Shown one piece after another: positions 22,120 to 33,094 of a DNA stretch of 64,000 nucleotides. Under the pieces are notes generated by a model. The model worked only from the letters and a program-made list of their open reading frames with translations, was not told the origin of the DNA and did no database searches. Within the stretch, counting starts at the first letter, position 1. Each line of letters opens with the position of its first letter. The DNA comes from Haliclona indistincta. Taxonomy: Eukaryota > Porifera > Demospongiae > Haplosclerida > Chalinidae. The stretch spans positions 6,052,667-6,116,666 of the forward strand of contig OZ024785.1 in NCBI GenBank assembly GCA_964017065.1, read 5' to 3'. The translations under genes were made by a program, and so were the position numbers.

Positions 22120-24008
22120 TTATGCTCTGATTGATGCATAAGCAGAATTGTCCTGTAGTTTAATGGGATACTCATAGACCACGTTTTCAGTCATATTGAA
22201 CCATTCTTCCTCATGATGTGTTTGTTGAATTGTAACATCAGAATGTGACGACTTGCGAAACTTCTTGAACAAAAGAACAGAAATTAAAAAACTCACCGCA
22301 CAAAACACAATAACAATCACTCCAGTAGTGCCTGTATAATTATCATGAAGCATAAATTATGATAATTCATTGGTCTTGTACATAATGCTTGTTATACCAA
22401 TTATAAGAAATAAGAATAGATCCGATGCTGTTGGTTCTTGTTGAGCAGTTGGAGAACCTGCATAAAAATTAATGATAAGTGAATAGGAATAATAATTATT
22501 GCTAACCATGTGTCTGTATCATTAGGATAGCTGTTGTGCTCTTATGAGAATAAATTTCTTGTGTAACCGTCAATGACATTTGTGTCATAAAAGTCTCTAT
22601 AATGTGTGAAAATTACTGAAACATTATGTTTTTAGAACACTTACTAACCACTACTGAGATAATTTGTTGATACAGATGTCGCCAGTTTTGTGAAACTTTC
22701 TTCATTCGTAAAGAAATAACAAATAACATGTACAATTGATAATATACATCACAACTAACTGTATGATTTCAACATTGTGGGTGTTTTGGATTGATCATGA
22801 ACAGCTATACAAAACAACAATAGCAAGGTTATAGTTAAAAATACAACAGTACTACCATGTGTTGCTTGAGACAGAGTGACTGTAACCGTTGGGGAAATAT
22901 CTAAACATAATCTCGTAAATTTGTAGCATGACACTTGGTTTTATTATAACAACTAGCCTTTTTCAATCACACATATTGCTGGCTGTCCTTCTCCTAAACA
23001 ATTAACAGCTCGTACAGTATATACAGCATAGTCACAGATGTTGTCACTTAAACTTGTGGAAATAGTGAAAGTGTTTGATGTCACATTGCTATAATTTAGT
23101 ACTGAGCAGTCATTAAACTTCATGCTGCCTGGAATTGCTTGAACATTATATCCTTGGACAAGTTTATCATCTGGCATCAACGACCACAATAAAATAATGT
23201 TTGATCCATTTGATTCACAAGTAAAATTTGTAGGAAGGCCTGGATAACCTATAACGTCATAATAATTATTACAATTCAGCATAATACATAATTTCTACAC
23301 AAACCAGGTGCCCAATAACAGAAGGAGCGTCCAACCTATGACCAAAATTTCTCAAGTAGAAAGTTCATAAAATATTATGACACGAAAGTGTAGATATGGT
23401 TATCAGGTGTGGATAGTAACCACACCTGATAATATTGTGCAATACAGGGAAGCCCTGTATAGCTGTTATTTTACAGGCTAACCACACATTCAACTATCCT
23501 GCATTGACTATGACAACCAACTTGCAAACTGCAGCAAACAGAGGGTGCATGGGCTGCTTTGGTCATAGGTTGATCTAGCTTCAGATAAAACTGACCAATT
23601 TGATTAATTTGGCATAGAACTTCACTATCAAGTCCATCAAAGCAGCTAACATTATGGCTTTGAATTGATGGATTCATTGTAAACCATAATCTAGACTGAG
23701 TTCCACCATTGCGACCGGTGAGCTCAGCAACAATTCCATTTGAAAATTCACTTGCTCCAATAGTATCTTTTATTGTGAAATCAAGTTGTGCTCCAAGTAC
23801 AAACCATATTAATACAGAGCCACTGGTTTGACAGTGTAACTCTACAGTAGCACCAGGGCACACATTGCTATTTGAGTTGCCACAGTTTAAATCTGTAGAA
23901 GCTAAAAGATATTCAAAATAATAAATACATGCATTGTTATCAACTACCTGAGATTAAGGAGATTAGGCGTACGCTAGTGACCCAGAGAAACAAACGTAAT
24001 TGTGCCAT
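22120..24008 (-). CDS. Receptor array gene B: Ig-like - FN3 - Ser/Thr stalk - TM - tyrosine tail
   Basis: Minus strand, ATG at 24008-24006. Exon 1 (23948-24008) encodes the signal peptide MAQLRLFLWVTSVRLISLIS. Exon 2 (23596-23901) is Ig-like: LNCGN, CPGATVELHC, LIWFVLGAQLDF, TIG, VAELTGRNG, LWFTMN and VSCFDG. Exon 3 (from 23248) is FN3: GYPGLPTNFTCES through YTVRAVNCLGEGQPA. Several small phase-1 exons near 22.87, 22.78, 22.70 and 22.43 kb encode a Ser/Thr-rich stalk, such as SPTVTVTLSQATH. The last exon has TM GVIVIVFCAVSFLISVLLF and a tail with NVVYEYPI and NSAYASIRA. SAYASI fits the ITIM consensus [SIVL]xYxx[ILV]. The exon 3 donor appears to be GC, not GT (at 22957-22956). The gene is divergent from D, 725 bases apart. 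Near-identical copy: B'. Confidence 0.75.
23400..23460. repeat. Two perfect hairpins in the gene B intron
   Basis: TTATCAGGTGTGG (23400-23412) pairs perfectly with CCACACCTGATAA (23420-23432), and ATACAGGG (23442-23449) pairs with CCCTGTAT (23453-23460). Both lie in the intron between the Ig-like and FN3 exons. They recur unchanged in B' at +10,986 bases. Confidence 0.75.
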
Positions 24009-24732
24009 TTACTGTAACTTCGTCCTTGCATGCGGGAATGACTAATGACGTTTCACCAGGTCTATAGTTATCACGTGATTGATACGAATGAGCACCGCGT
24101 ACCGAGGCGACAAGCTAATTTATTCCGACGTATTACTGACGTTGCTGCACGTAGGGTAATAAACCAAAATACATTGCGACATGTTGCGAAATGGATACTA
24201 CTACCCAAGAGCTTTCGTTTAAGCTACCTTACCCCACCCTTACCTAGTTTTTGCAGCCTGTACAGAGAGATGAAGAAAGCACCAACGTGATCAAAACAGC
24301 ATTGCTATCATTCTTGAGCATCATTCGGTTAATAATGTAGAAATTTCGGCTGTGGCGCACAAAATCTGGCTGCAATACGCACAAAATTAATGTTGTCCAA
24401 TCACTGTAACAGCAGAAAACTTGTTTCAGGTATTTTCAGTAGATTGTTCTGGAATATTACTTGCCTTGACCTGGAGTGTAAACAATGCACACTTGAGCTC
24501 GATATCATGTACTATAGCGCGATGGCAAACTGTTTAAACTACTATCCTGCATACATTCCAAAGCCTTACATCCTTATTGTAGTGGGCGTGTCGATCGTAT
24601 GTCAGCAATACGCCGTCATTATCATAGATTTATGAGACTACTATCCTGCTTGTCGTACCACCCCCTGCACCGTATCGGTGGTCGTTGGGAACCTCCCTGT
24701 TTTGGCTGCGGTGCGAAAACGCTAGCTAGAGC
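24009..24732. promoter_or_regulatory. Shared divergent promoter region of receptor genes B and D
   Basis: 724 bases lie between the start codons of B (minus) and D (plus). Two 81-codon open frames at 24045-24290 and 24390-24635 show no domain, no signal peptide and no splice context, so I do not call them genes. The region is repeated base for base, as far as I compared it, at 34995-35718. Confidence 0.5.
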
Positions 24733-26378
24733 ATGACGCGCGTATTGATTTTCTTCGTGCCAGTTCTTCTACTTGGTAATAAGATGAGCTTTGGTCTTTA
24801 GCCCATTGTAATGTTTTTTTATTGTGCAGGTTTGTTAATACTTCTACCTTCCTGCTATAACCAGGAGTTACAATGCGATCCTCACAACAGATTATGCAGA
24901 GGAGATATGATAACTTCCACATGTAGTATAGAAGATACGGTCGTAATATGGCTCATACAAACCGCTGGACAAGGCGACTTTCAAATTGATTTCAATACGA
25001 GAAACAACATCGGAGACTCAGAGTCTGACGGAGCATTCTCAGCTAATCTGACCAAACACTATCCGCACCCAGATACAGTTAGCGAGTCTATTCTCCAGTT
25101 TACTCTCTCAGAAAAACTCAACGGAACAAAAGTTACCTGTCTTAACTTAAATAATGAGTCATTAGCTGAGAGCTGTGTAATTGCCAACACAGGTCAGTTA
25201 ATAATTACATGGCCAAAAATATTTTTATTTAATTTTACAGAAATATTACCAGGACATGTTAATGATGTAATCACAGATCATACATCATGTTTAAGTACCT
25301 CAGTTTCATGGAGAGAGCCTGATATTGGATCATCTACCCTTTATGATTATTTGCTTAAGCTGGATCCTCCGACAGGAGGAATTCAAGAATACCGAGTTTC
25401 TGGAACACGATTTGAAATCTTAGATCTAGAGTATGGCATTAACTATGATCTCTCAATATCAGCCTGCAACTGTATCGCATGCGGACCAATTGTTTCTAAA
25501 AGTGTTGCAATAGACACGACAAAAGAAGGTAGTGCACTTAATTTGTGACATTGTCCAATATTACTTAACTATTTTGTTCTAGAATTGATGCAGCACTTGA
25601 TTATTGACAGCTCTTCTATCATTTACACCGTAGTAGAGGGAGATAGTGGGTATAAACTTATCTTTGAGTGGGGAGATTCATTTCCAAGTTGTGCCCTTAC
25701 CTATTTAGTTGATTTTACTTATGAAAACAATACTAGAACAACATTCAACACTATCCATGCAAGCTATTCATCATCATCTTTTAAAAGAGGGAGCAAATTT
25801 AATGTCAGTGTTGCTGGAGTCAATGGTAATGTTACTGGTCCATATACTGCTGAAAGTTGCTTTAAAATAGAAGGTAAGAAAGGATTGATTTTTAGACAAG
25901 GTTTGATCATGTTACTCCAGTACCAGGCAATGTGAATGTTACTTCAAAGACTATTACTAAACAAGGATTTGGATATTTTCTGGAGATTGTATGGGAGGTA
26001 ATAAAATTCATTATTATCTTAGCAAGAGTTCATCATTTTGTGCAGCCTCCAGTAACTTCATGCAGACGACCAGCAGTGGATAATTATATTATCAACTATG
26101 ACTTTCAAAGCCATGAAAGTGGAAACACAGACTTTTCAATAATCCTGCATTCAACTATAGATAAAAAAGCTAACTTGAGTGTCACTATCATTCCAGTCAA
26201 TGTCATTGGACAAGGAATTTCTGCAACTATATCCGTACCATTTCCAAGCAGTGCTATCACACGTAAGTGGATGTGTTACAATTAATATAACTATCACTGT
26301 ACTCTCATAGGTACACAGCCAAGTCTCTTTGTTGCTATCATCATTGGTCTACTATTGACAATACTTCTAAACACTTAA
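24733..26378 (+). CDS. Receptor array gene D: Ig-like - three FN3 - GPI-like C-terminus
   Basis: The start MTRVLIFFVPVLLL is split by an intron, then GLLILLPSCYNQELQC. The Ig-like exon has CRGDMITSTC, VIWLIQ, FQIDF, NNIGD, FSANLTKHYP, ILQFTL and KVTCLN. FN3-like exons follow: PGHVNDVITDHTSCLSTSV, then ELMQHLIIDSSS through FNVSVAGVNGNVTGPY, then PGNVNVTSKTITKQGF split by an intron from PPVTSCRRPAV through LSVTIIPVNVIGQG. The final exon reads TQPSLFVAIIIGLLLTILLN and the stop at 26376-26378 follows at once. A hydrophobic end with no cytoplasmic tail is the sign of a GPI-anchor signal, although an omega site was not assigned. The gene shares its upstream region with B, so the pair may be co-expressed. 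Paralogues: D' and J. Confidence 0.78.
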
Positions 26379-27568
26379 AATTTCTAAGAATTACATATCC
26401 TTATGAATGTATAGCTAGTTTGCATTCATAGAGATTAAAATAAATTCACTTGATTACATTTGAGTACAATTGAGTATCAAACTAATGAATATCGATTAGG
26501 ATCACCCAGGAGTGCTGAGTTGCAGATAACAAATAACAAATGAATAGTAAACAGATGAATGAATGAAAGGAAGTAAAATAATTAATGTTTATAATTATTC
26601 ATCATAATTATTTATTCATGATGATAATGAATTATAGTAGATAATAGTTATTGTTAAAGTAGCACTGTCAGTATCTTTTAGTTATAGTTATATATTTTGT
26701 TAACAAGAACATTCAGCATAATATTACTAGCTATAGTTATTGTGAATTATTGTTATTGTTAATAGCGTGCTATTAATATCAGTGAGCCGTGTTGGTTTTT
26801 ACGAAATAATAGAAAATTGTCTTCCTAGCTGAGATAAAGTCTTGAAACAGGTCTTGATCAGTTAAAGTGGCAAAAAGAGGGACAAACAATACTGAAATAG
26901 AGTCAAAAGACAATATCAGTTATAGTTTGTTATTGTTAACAACAATGATTTGACCTCTACAAAAATTGGTATAGTTAACAATTACGTACAACACTAAAAT
27001 CAGTAATGTTGCTGTCACATGAATATCGTAGAGCTGGTTTCTTTCATGTGTTCATAATTTCCTGAAGAGAAATAAGTAAATTTAATATTAGTATATTTTA
27101 TTAAATTTTGATTTAGGTGCTAATAATGTGGTACCAAGGTGTAAGAAGAAAAAATAATTAAGAAAATAAGATAAAAGTAAATAATAATTATTCTTATTTA
27201 ACTTTGAAAAATAAGATACCTTGTACTAGCTATCAATCTACACTACTGATATCAGCTTTAAACATAATTATTTTGACATTTTGGAACTTTATGATGTCTT
27301 GCACTGTATTTGATCCATGCCAGGAATACCATAGTAGCGTTGTCATTTTGTGATAATCTAGCGGTAAATTCTGAATGGCCACATGCACACAAAATTCACT
27401 CATTAATTTTTTCATAAGTGAACATGCTAGCAATCGAGTCTTATAGTTGTACAAGATAATAGCATAATTGCTCTATGGTCTGGTTGTAATTCATGGCAGA
27501 AGATTGTCTAATACAGCCAAAATAAAAGTAGTGCAAGTCACTCATGCTACAATATAACATTCATGTAT
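26379..27568. other. Noncoding, repeated 3' flank of gene D
   Basis: AT-rich, no supported exon. The first few hundred bases are repeated after D' (37380 onwards) and after J (48630 onwards), including the phrase TCCTTATGAATGTATA followed by a GCATTCATAG stretch. It holds the D 3' UTR and old duplicated sequence. Confidence 0.6.
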
Positions 27569-27620
27569 GTTCTCTTCAGCCGGATATATTTATAGCCATC
27601 ATGTTTTGATAAGACAGTTA
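27569..27620 (-). pseudogene. Decayed C-clamp exon copy
   Basis: The plus-strand stretch TTCTCTTCAG..ATATTTATAGCC..AAGACAGTTA aligns with the end of the intact C-clamp exon at 49592-49682, with mutations and a shortened purine part. It is a fragment and is not coding. Confidence 0.55.
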
Positions 27621-27715
27621 GAGGATAAAGCTACATGTATAGAAATAATGCAGGTGTACTGAGATTACGTACTAAAATGATACTACCCAACGAAGAAAAT
27701 AAAAAACTACCCATG

Positions 27716-28140
27716 TCTTGTCAAGATCTGTCAAGTTGATCTGTACATGTACCATTGATTGTTAGCTCCAACAAACATTAATTCCATCAACTGTGTCTGT
27801 GAGTTAACTTGAACAGTACTACACTGAAGCAAGGTGGTATGATTATTTGTAAGTCAGCAAATAATTTTGATAATAATATATTTATTTTCCATGTTTAATA
27901 CTTCATTTTGACCTTCTTGTAAAGCCATGAGACATTTGTGAATAGACTGTTTTGTAATGAGAACTGAGTTCTTTTTGTTTCCAATGCCGACCAATCTAGG
28001 AAAGATAGGCTTAATTCAACTGGCATAATGTATATGTGCAACCAGCTCTGTTGCATAAAGTATTGTCGTTGTTGTTAAATACACTGATGGTGATGGACAG
28101 ACGCATATCTCAGGGTGGACGGCTGGGCGCATAGCTAGTA
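27716..28140 (+). pseudogene. Decayed collagen C-propeptide exons and downstream DNA
   Basis: CCCATGTCTTGTCAAGATCT (27716 onward) and the following TACCATTGATTGTTAGCTCC and ATTCCATCAACTGTGTCTG match the COLFI exon of collagen 2 at 19955-20070, with deletions and stops. GACCTTCTTGTAAAGCCATG near 27911 matches the next COLFI exon. The stretch from about 28055 (AAAGTATTGTCGTTGTTGTT onward) matches collagen 2 3' flank DNA at 20713-20800. The order is the same as in collagen 2, so this is a relic of a duplicated collagen 3' end that now lies in front of receptor C. Confidence 0.75.
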
Positions 28141-28267
28141 CAATTTATGCACTGAATTTAGTTAAGCACGCTGCTTGCATGTGGTCTACATGTACGTTAA
28201 TATATTATTGTACAGTGTCGGCTGCTAGAGCCTGCATTTTTTTCTCCATCAGCGATTGTGCACGGTG

Positions 28268-29596
28268 ATGTATCTTGTATTATTTTCAGTTTTGCTGGTC
28301 GCCGCAAGGTTTGCATTCGCAGCGGCTCACCACGATACAAATTTGAGTAAGCAAAGCAGCATGCACGGTAGCAAGAGTAACTTATTACATCATATCTTGA
28401 CGGTAGCCATAGTGTGTACCGTAGGCTATAATTACAATTTTAGCTGTAGATCTACTATTAATAATAAAGTTTCTCTCTCGTGCAGGCACTATAGTTGACT
28501 GTGGCAAGCTAAACACTACTTTGTGTTTGGATAAAATAATACACCTCGATTGCAAAATTGCGCACAGCTATCTGGAATGGGATGTTCCTGCTAAGTGCAC
28601 GAATTCACACGAGCTGGATTTCCTTGCCAGTACTGATGAAGTAGGAAAAGTTAAAACGTGTGAAACTTTCAATGCCACTCTTGTTTCTGTAACTGGACAA
28701 TCTGGTAAACAAAGTCTGTCTTCTTCGTTAATATTTACAGTGCAGCCTGGATATAATAACACGAATATAACTTGCTACGATGCACACAATGGAGATGCCC
28801 AGACATGCACTATAACTATAGCCGGTCAGTTGGTTATAAGTCATAATAATATATAATTGTTACTATGCAGGAACACCCAGTAAACCATTAAACATGACTG
28901 CACACAAGCTTAGCCAAACGACTATGGAAATCAACTGGAACCATCCTGTTGTTTCTGGTGGAGTTCCTATTAGTTATGATGTCACAGTGTCTCCTCCACC
29001 ACACGATCGTATATGTAGTGATGGAAGTTGTAGTGTTAATGGTACTAAACTAACTCTTTCCGGACTGGAATGTATAAGTTATAACATTACAGTCCAGGCA
29101 AGAAACTGTATTGGACAAGGTTGCCTCTGCAACTTGTCAACTGCTTCTGGTATGTTATGAATAATTACAGTAACACATGAATACTGTTGTTATTGTTATA
29201 GAACTTCCCAGTGAAGTGCTCAACCTAGTTGACAAAGAGGGTGTAATTCAATGGAACCCACCTTTACACAATAATAATGGTGAAGAAAAAATCATACTTT
29301 ATAAAGTATCTATTGCTGGTCAGTCCTGGAATGTGAATAAAACATCTTTCAATTACACTCGATTTTTAAATTTGAGCAATGATGAGTACAATATCAGTGT
29401 CAAAGCAGTCAATTGCCATGGAGAAGGCGACCCTACCTTTATAACAGTAAACTCTCCTACTCTATCAATTATAGAAATAGCAGCAATAATAATAGGAGCA
29501 ATTTTTGTTTTTGTAATAACACCATGTGGTGCTTTCCTCATTTTATGCAATGTAATTAGTCTCAATAAGAAAACTGTACCTTTACCGGTATCTTAG
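28268..29596 (+). CDS. Receptor array gene C: Ig-like - FN3 - FN3 - TM, short tail
   Basis: Four exons (28268-28346, 28486-28824, 28871-29149, 29202-29596) join in phase 1 to 363 residues. The signal peptide is MYLVLFSVLLVAARFAFA. The Ig-like exon has DCGKL, CLDKIIHLDC, YLEWDVP, HELDFL, FNATLV, LSSSLIFTV and NITCYDAHNG. FN3a starts GTPSKPLNMTAHK and contains INWNHPVVSGGVPISYDVT and LECISYNITVQARN. FN3b starts ELPSEVLNLVDKE and contains IQWNPP and ISVKAVNCHGEGDP. The TM helix is IEIAAIIIGAIFVFVI, and the tail is short and ends KKTVPLPVS, with no tyrosine motif. ATG 28268 is chosen over an upstream GTG because it matches the ATG of genes A and F in aligned leader sequence. Closest relatives are A and F. 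Function unknown. Confidence 0.8.
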
Positions 29597-30057
29597 CCAC
29601 CTATAAATGGTGATTCTGATTAATTATTTTTATGTTATTATACTTCTTGTGTTCATGCCATTGTAACAGTATTCCTGTTCATTCGAATATTATTCTCTTA
29701 CATGTGATAATATTACATGTGATATTATCTTACATGTGATATTATTCTCTTACATGTCTTACATCATACACACGAGCAAAATATTCTAGAATGCTCCTAG
29801 AACAAGCGGGACACGAAGCCCAGAACGTCTGGCTTTTACACGAGCCGGCATAATAAGTTGAATGAACGAACGTTGAATTTCAGAACCAAGATTACAAATA
29901 GCTTAAACAAACTGAACTATCTACCATTCTATAAACACAGTAAACTATTCACCATTCTACAAACACTGACGACAACAGCTGCAGATGCACACTATGTTCT
30001 CTTCTGATGATTATAATTGCAATGAAAATTATCTCTGCTAATATTGTAGGCTGTAAT
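29597..30057. other. Noncoding stretch after gene C
   Basis: 3' UTR and intergenic DNA. A short direct repeat, ATTATCTTACATGTGATATT and variants, lies at about 29693-29760. No gene was seen. Confidence 0.5.
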
Positions 30058-31070
30058 CAGGGGCGTAACTACCATAGAGGCAGGGAAGGCACTTGCCTCC
30101 TCGATTTTAGACAGGAGCAAAGTAAAACAAACCTTTCAAAACAGGCGCATGGTCTCAGTAGACTCCTAGCAGAAGCAGAAAGGCTCGCATACATGGTCTG
30201 AGTTCTATTGCAATCTGTATTCATAACACGTCCACATTAATGAGTTTTCATCAAAATTTGAAAATCTGCATGGCTATAAATGCTCAAAAAGCGTTGAAAA
30301 TGTACTCTAAGTGTTCGAAATATCATTTTGAGACAGTTTCTGTAAGAAATAGAGGGTGAAGGATTTCAAGGTGCTTAACCCTTTAACTACTAAATTATCT
30401 TGCAGAAATTTTAACCTCGTAAATGCTGACCACTTCTATCGTGAATATCTCGTGTCTTTTGTGCTACTGGTCTCAAATTTGCGTCCTTTTACGCCAGTGA
30501 GTAGCCGCAATTGCTCACACTCAAGTCGGTCGATATGCCCCTCCCACTTCGAAAGTGAAGCCGATAAAGTGCAGCGACCTCGTCAAATTTTGCTCAAAGT
30601 TAGTACTTTGGGGCTGGCTACTGAAAAGTACATGTAAATAGCAGTGGTTTTGGTCAATGTAAAATGTAGCCCAGATCATAGAGAATGCGCAATAATGTGT
30701 TTTCCGAGCACCCGAAGCCATAAAATGTCCAAATTTTCTTGGCTGCCATTTTGTTTTTCCTAAAATGTTGTGAAATTTGCACTGAAGCCATAGAAATGCC
30801 GAAGCCAATACGTTTAGCGCAGGGGGCGCGCCGAAAACCAGTCAATTTTTTGCGGTTATTTGTATTCTTCAATTTGGCTTAATTTTGGGATATTTTAGCA
30901 CTTTTTCATTAAGTTATGCTGTCTGAAGTATGTATGACGCAAAATTGCGTCATAAGGGCTTAAAGGGTTAAGTGTTTGATTATCGGAAATGACGTCATCT
31001 ACAATGAATAATTAGATACTTCAAAAAACACGCGCGCCTCTTCTTTCTTCAGACCCTAGTTACGCCCCTG
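30058..31070. mobile_element. Non-autonomous TIR DNA transposon, 1013 bp
   Basis: The left end CAGGGGCGTAACTA (30058-30071) and the right end TAGTTACGCCCCTG (31057-31070) are perfect 14-base inverted repeats. The element is flanked by GTAAT on both sides (30053-30057 and 31071-31075), a likely 5-base target duplication. No transposase frame is present. CAGGGG-type ends are common in hAT-like elements, but those usually make 8-base duplications, so the superfamily is left open. It sits between receptor genes C and F. Confidence 0.85.
30379..30967. mobile_element. Nested TTAA-flanked MITE, 589 bp
   Basis: The element begins CCCTTTAA (30379) and ends TTAAAGGG (30967). It has TTAA immediately outside both ends (30375-30378 and 30968-30971). 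CCC-type ends with a TTAA target fit piggyBac-like (or Kolobok-like) non-autonomous elements. It lies inside the 1013-bp TIR element, so it inserted later. No coding frame was seen. Confidence 0.75.
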
Positions 31071-31334
31071 GTAATACTAGATATTGAAGAATAATTTCTA
31101 CTGAGGCCTTCTATTGCTAGTGTGATCACTGCGTACCCTAGCTGCCCACAGCTATTACAGCCTGAACTCAAGACTCATACAACCATATTCATCTCATGTA
31201 TCTCAACCTAGCTGCCTCGATCAGTATACATTTTACTAGCTAGAATAAGGCTATAGGCAATCATGTTGAGCAGCATTGCTGCCGGAAGTGCTTCAGTGGC
31301 GAACGTCAGTAGAGTCCCGGCGCCGCTTCTCATG

Positions 31335-31515
31335 ATCGAGCATCAATGGTTTGGTCGGCATGCATCAATGGTTTGGCCGAGATCCATACTGACTTTGAGT
31401 CACTCGTTTGCGCGATCCATGGATTGAGCAGACAATCCATGGATGGTTGCGCAAAGAACGGATCCATAGTTTGGGCAGCGCAATCCATGGATTGTCCCGA
31501 TCCATAGTTTGCGCA
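31335..31515. repeat. Cluster of short palindromic words upstream of gene F
   Basis: The words ATCCATGGATT, AATCCATGGAT, CATCAATGGTTTGG and GATCCATAGTTT recur in both orientations within about 180 bases, several of them adjacent. It may be a small minisatellite or a degenerate foldback element. It lies where the shared leader of the receptor genes begins. Confidence 0.6.
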
Positions 31516-31638
31516 CAACATATGCACTGAATTTTGTTACTGAGCACTCTGCTTGTGTGGTCTACGTTAATATTATACAGTGTCGCTGCTAGAGCCTCCA
31601 TTCCGGCGTTTTACTCCTGCGATTGTGCACGGTCAGTG

Positions 31639-32934
31639 ATGTGCCTTGTACTATTCTCAGTTTTGCTAGTCGCCACAAGATTCACATTCGCAGTGGCTGA
31701 CCACGATAATTCGAGTAAGTATAAAGCATGCAGCATGCATGGAGCAAGAGTACTTGAAATAATTTTCTCTCTCGTGCAGCCGGCACTGTGATTGAATGTG
31801 GCGAGCTAAACACTACTACGCTGTGTTTGGATCAAAAAATACACCTTAACTGCAAAATTGCGCACAACTATCTTGAATGGGTAGTTCCTAGCATTGCTAA
31901 CTGCACGAATTCACGCGAGCTGGATTTCATATCTAGCCTAAATACAATCGGGGAAATTAAAACCTGTGAATCTTTCAGAGCTACTCTTGTTTCTAAAACT
32001 GGACCATCTGGTGAACAAGGCGGTCTGTCTTCTTCATTAATATTTAAAGTGCAGCTTGAATATACATTGTAACAACACGAATATTACCTGTTATGATGCA
32101 CGGTTTATGGATAATCAGACGTGCTTTATAACTATAGCTGGTCAGTTATAAGTCATAGTAATGAATAATAAATAATTATTACTGTGCAGGAACACCCAGT
32201 AAACCGTTAACCATAACTGCGCACAAGCTTAACAAAACGATTATGGAAATCAACTGGAATTATCCAGTTGTTCCTGGTGGACTTCCCGTTAGCTATGATG
32301 TCACAGTGTCCCCTCCACCACACGATAGCATACGTAGTGGTTGTAGTGATGGAAATTGTACTGTTAATAGTACTGAAGTAACTCTTTCCGGACTGGAATG
32401 TACAAGTTACAACATTACACTCCAGGCAAAAAACTGTGTTGGACAAAGTAGCCTCTTCAACTTGTCAACTATTTCTGGTATGTTATGAATAATAATAATT
32501 ATAAATTTATAATCAATGCATATTTTAATGCACTAGAACTGCCAGACAAAGTGCTCAATCTTACAGAAACAGAAAACAATTCAATCCACTGGAATCCACC
32601 ACTACAAAAATTTGATGGTGAAGAAAAAATTACGCATTATGTGGTGTCTAATGCAGCACATAGTGGTCAGTCTTGGAAAGTAACTCAGAACTCATTCAAT
32701 TATGCTCAACATTTAAATTTGAGCAATCATGGTGAATACAAAATCAGTGTACAAGCAGTCAATTGCCATGGAGAAGGAGACCCTGCCTTCATTGAAGTAA
32801 ACTCACCAAGTTATTTAATTATTATATTAACTTGTACAATTGTGCTGTTTTTTATTTGCATCATAGGTTTAACAATCACTGTTATAGCTATAGTTAAATT
32901 TGCACTCAAAAAATGTGCAAAATATAATCCTTAA
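31639..32934 (+). pseudogene. Receptor array gene F: Ig-like (frameshifted) - FN3 - FN3 - TM
   Basis: Signal exon 31639-31714 (MCLVLFSVLLVATRFTFA), Ig-like exon from 31780 (ECGEL, CLDQKIHLNC, YLEWVVP, ELDFIS, SSSLIFKV), FN3a about 32190-32473 (GTPSKPLTITAHK) and FN3b+TM about 32537-32934 (VLNLTETENNSIHWNPP; TM near ILTCTIVLFFICIIGL). In the Ig-like exon the seven bases ACATTGT (about 32064-32070) are extra compared with genes A and C. They shift the frame and give TAA at 32070-32072, before the last Ig cysteine. All later exons are open and in phase with each other. It is therefore either a recent pseudogene or an allele with a broken Ig domain. A sequencing error is possible but a 7-base insertion makes that less likely. 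The FN3b+TM exon is about 95% like that of A by eye. Confidence 0.75.
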
Positions 32935-33094
32935 CAATATTAATTATTATCAATCTGTCAGTATCCCTCGATCACATAATTATTGTATTGTATTGTATTT
33001 TTGGAGAACTCAAAAACATTGTAAGCGCATGTAAAAGCTACTACACAGTTAAGTGTTTACAATGTTATTCTTTTAGTCAGTGTGATATCTGACA

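Larger units (their letters stand above)
22807..26070. repeat. Homogenised tract, copy 1 (parts of genes B and D)
   Basis: This tract matches 33787-37056 at a constant offset of 10,986 bases. In the rows I compared, the one difference seen is at 25898 (A here, G in the copy), inside an intron. The left edge is a small indel near 22797-22806. The right edge is near 26073, where 'GTGGATAATTATATTATC' becomes 'GTGGAAGGTTATATTATT'. Outside the tract, differences appear every few tens of bases. Confidence 0.85.

Noticed and set aside
24045..24635. Two 81-codon frames between B and D (and their copies at 35031-35621)
   Set aside because: They lie in the divergent promoter, have no domain or signal peptide, and are repeated only because the whole tract was copied.
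27233..27454. 73-codon minus-strand frame in the D flank
   Set aside because: Lies in repeated, decaying intergenic DNA and has no domain.
31335..31515. Repeated words considered as a CRISPR-like array
   Set aside because: Units are irregular, in both orientations and without constant spacers; the genome is eukaryotic.
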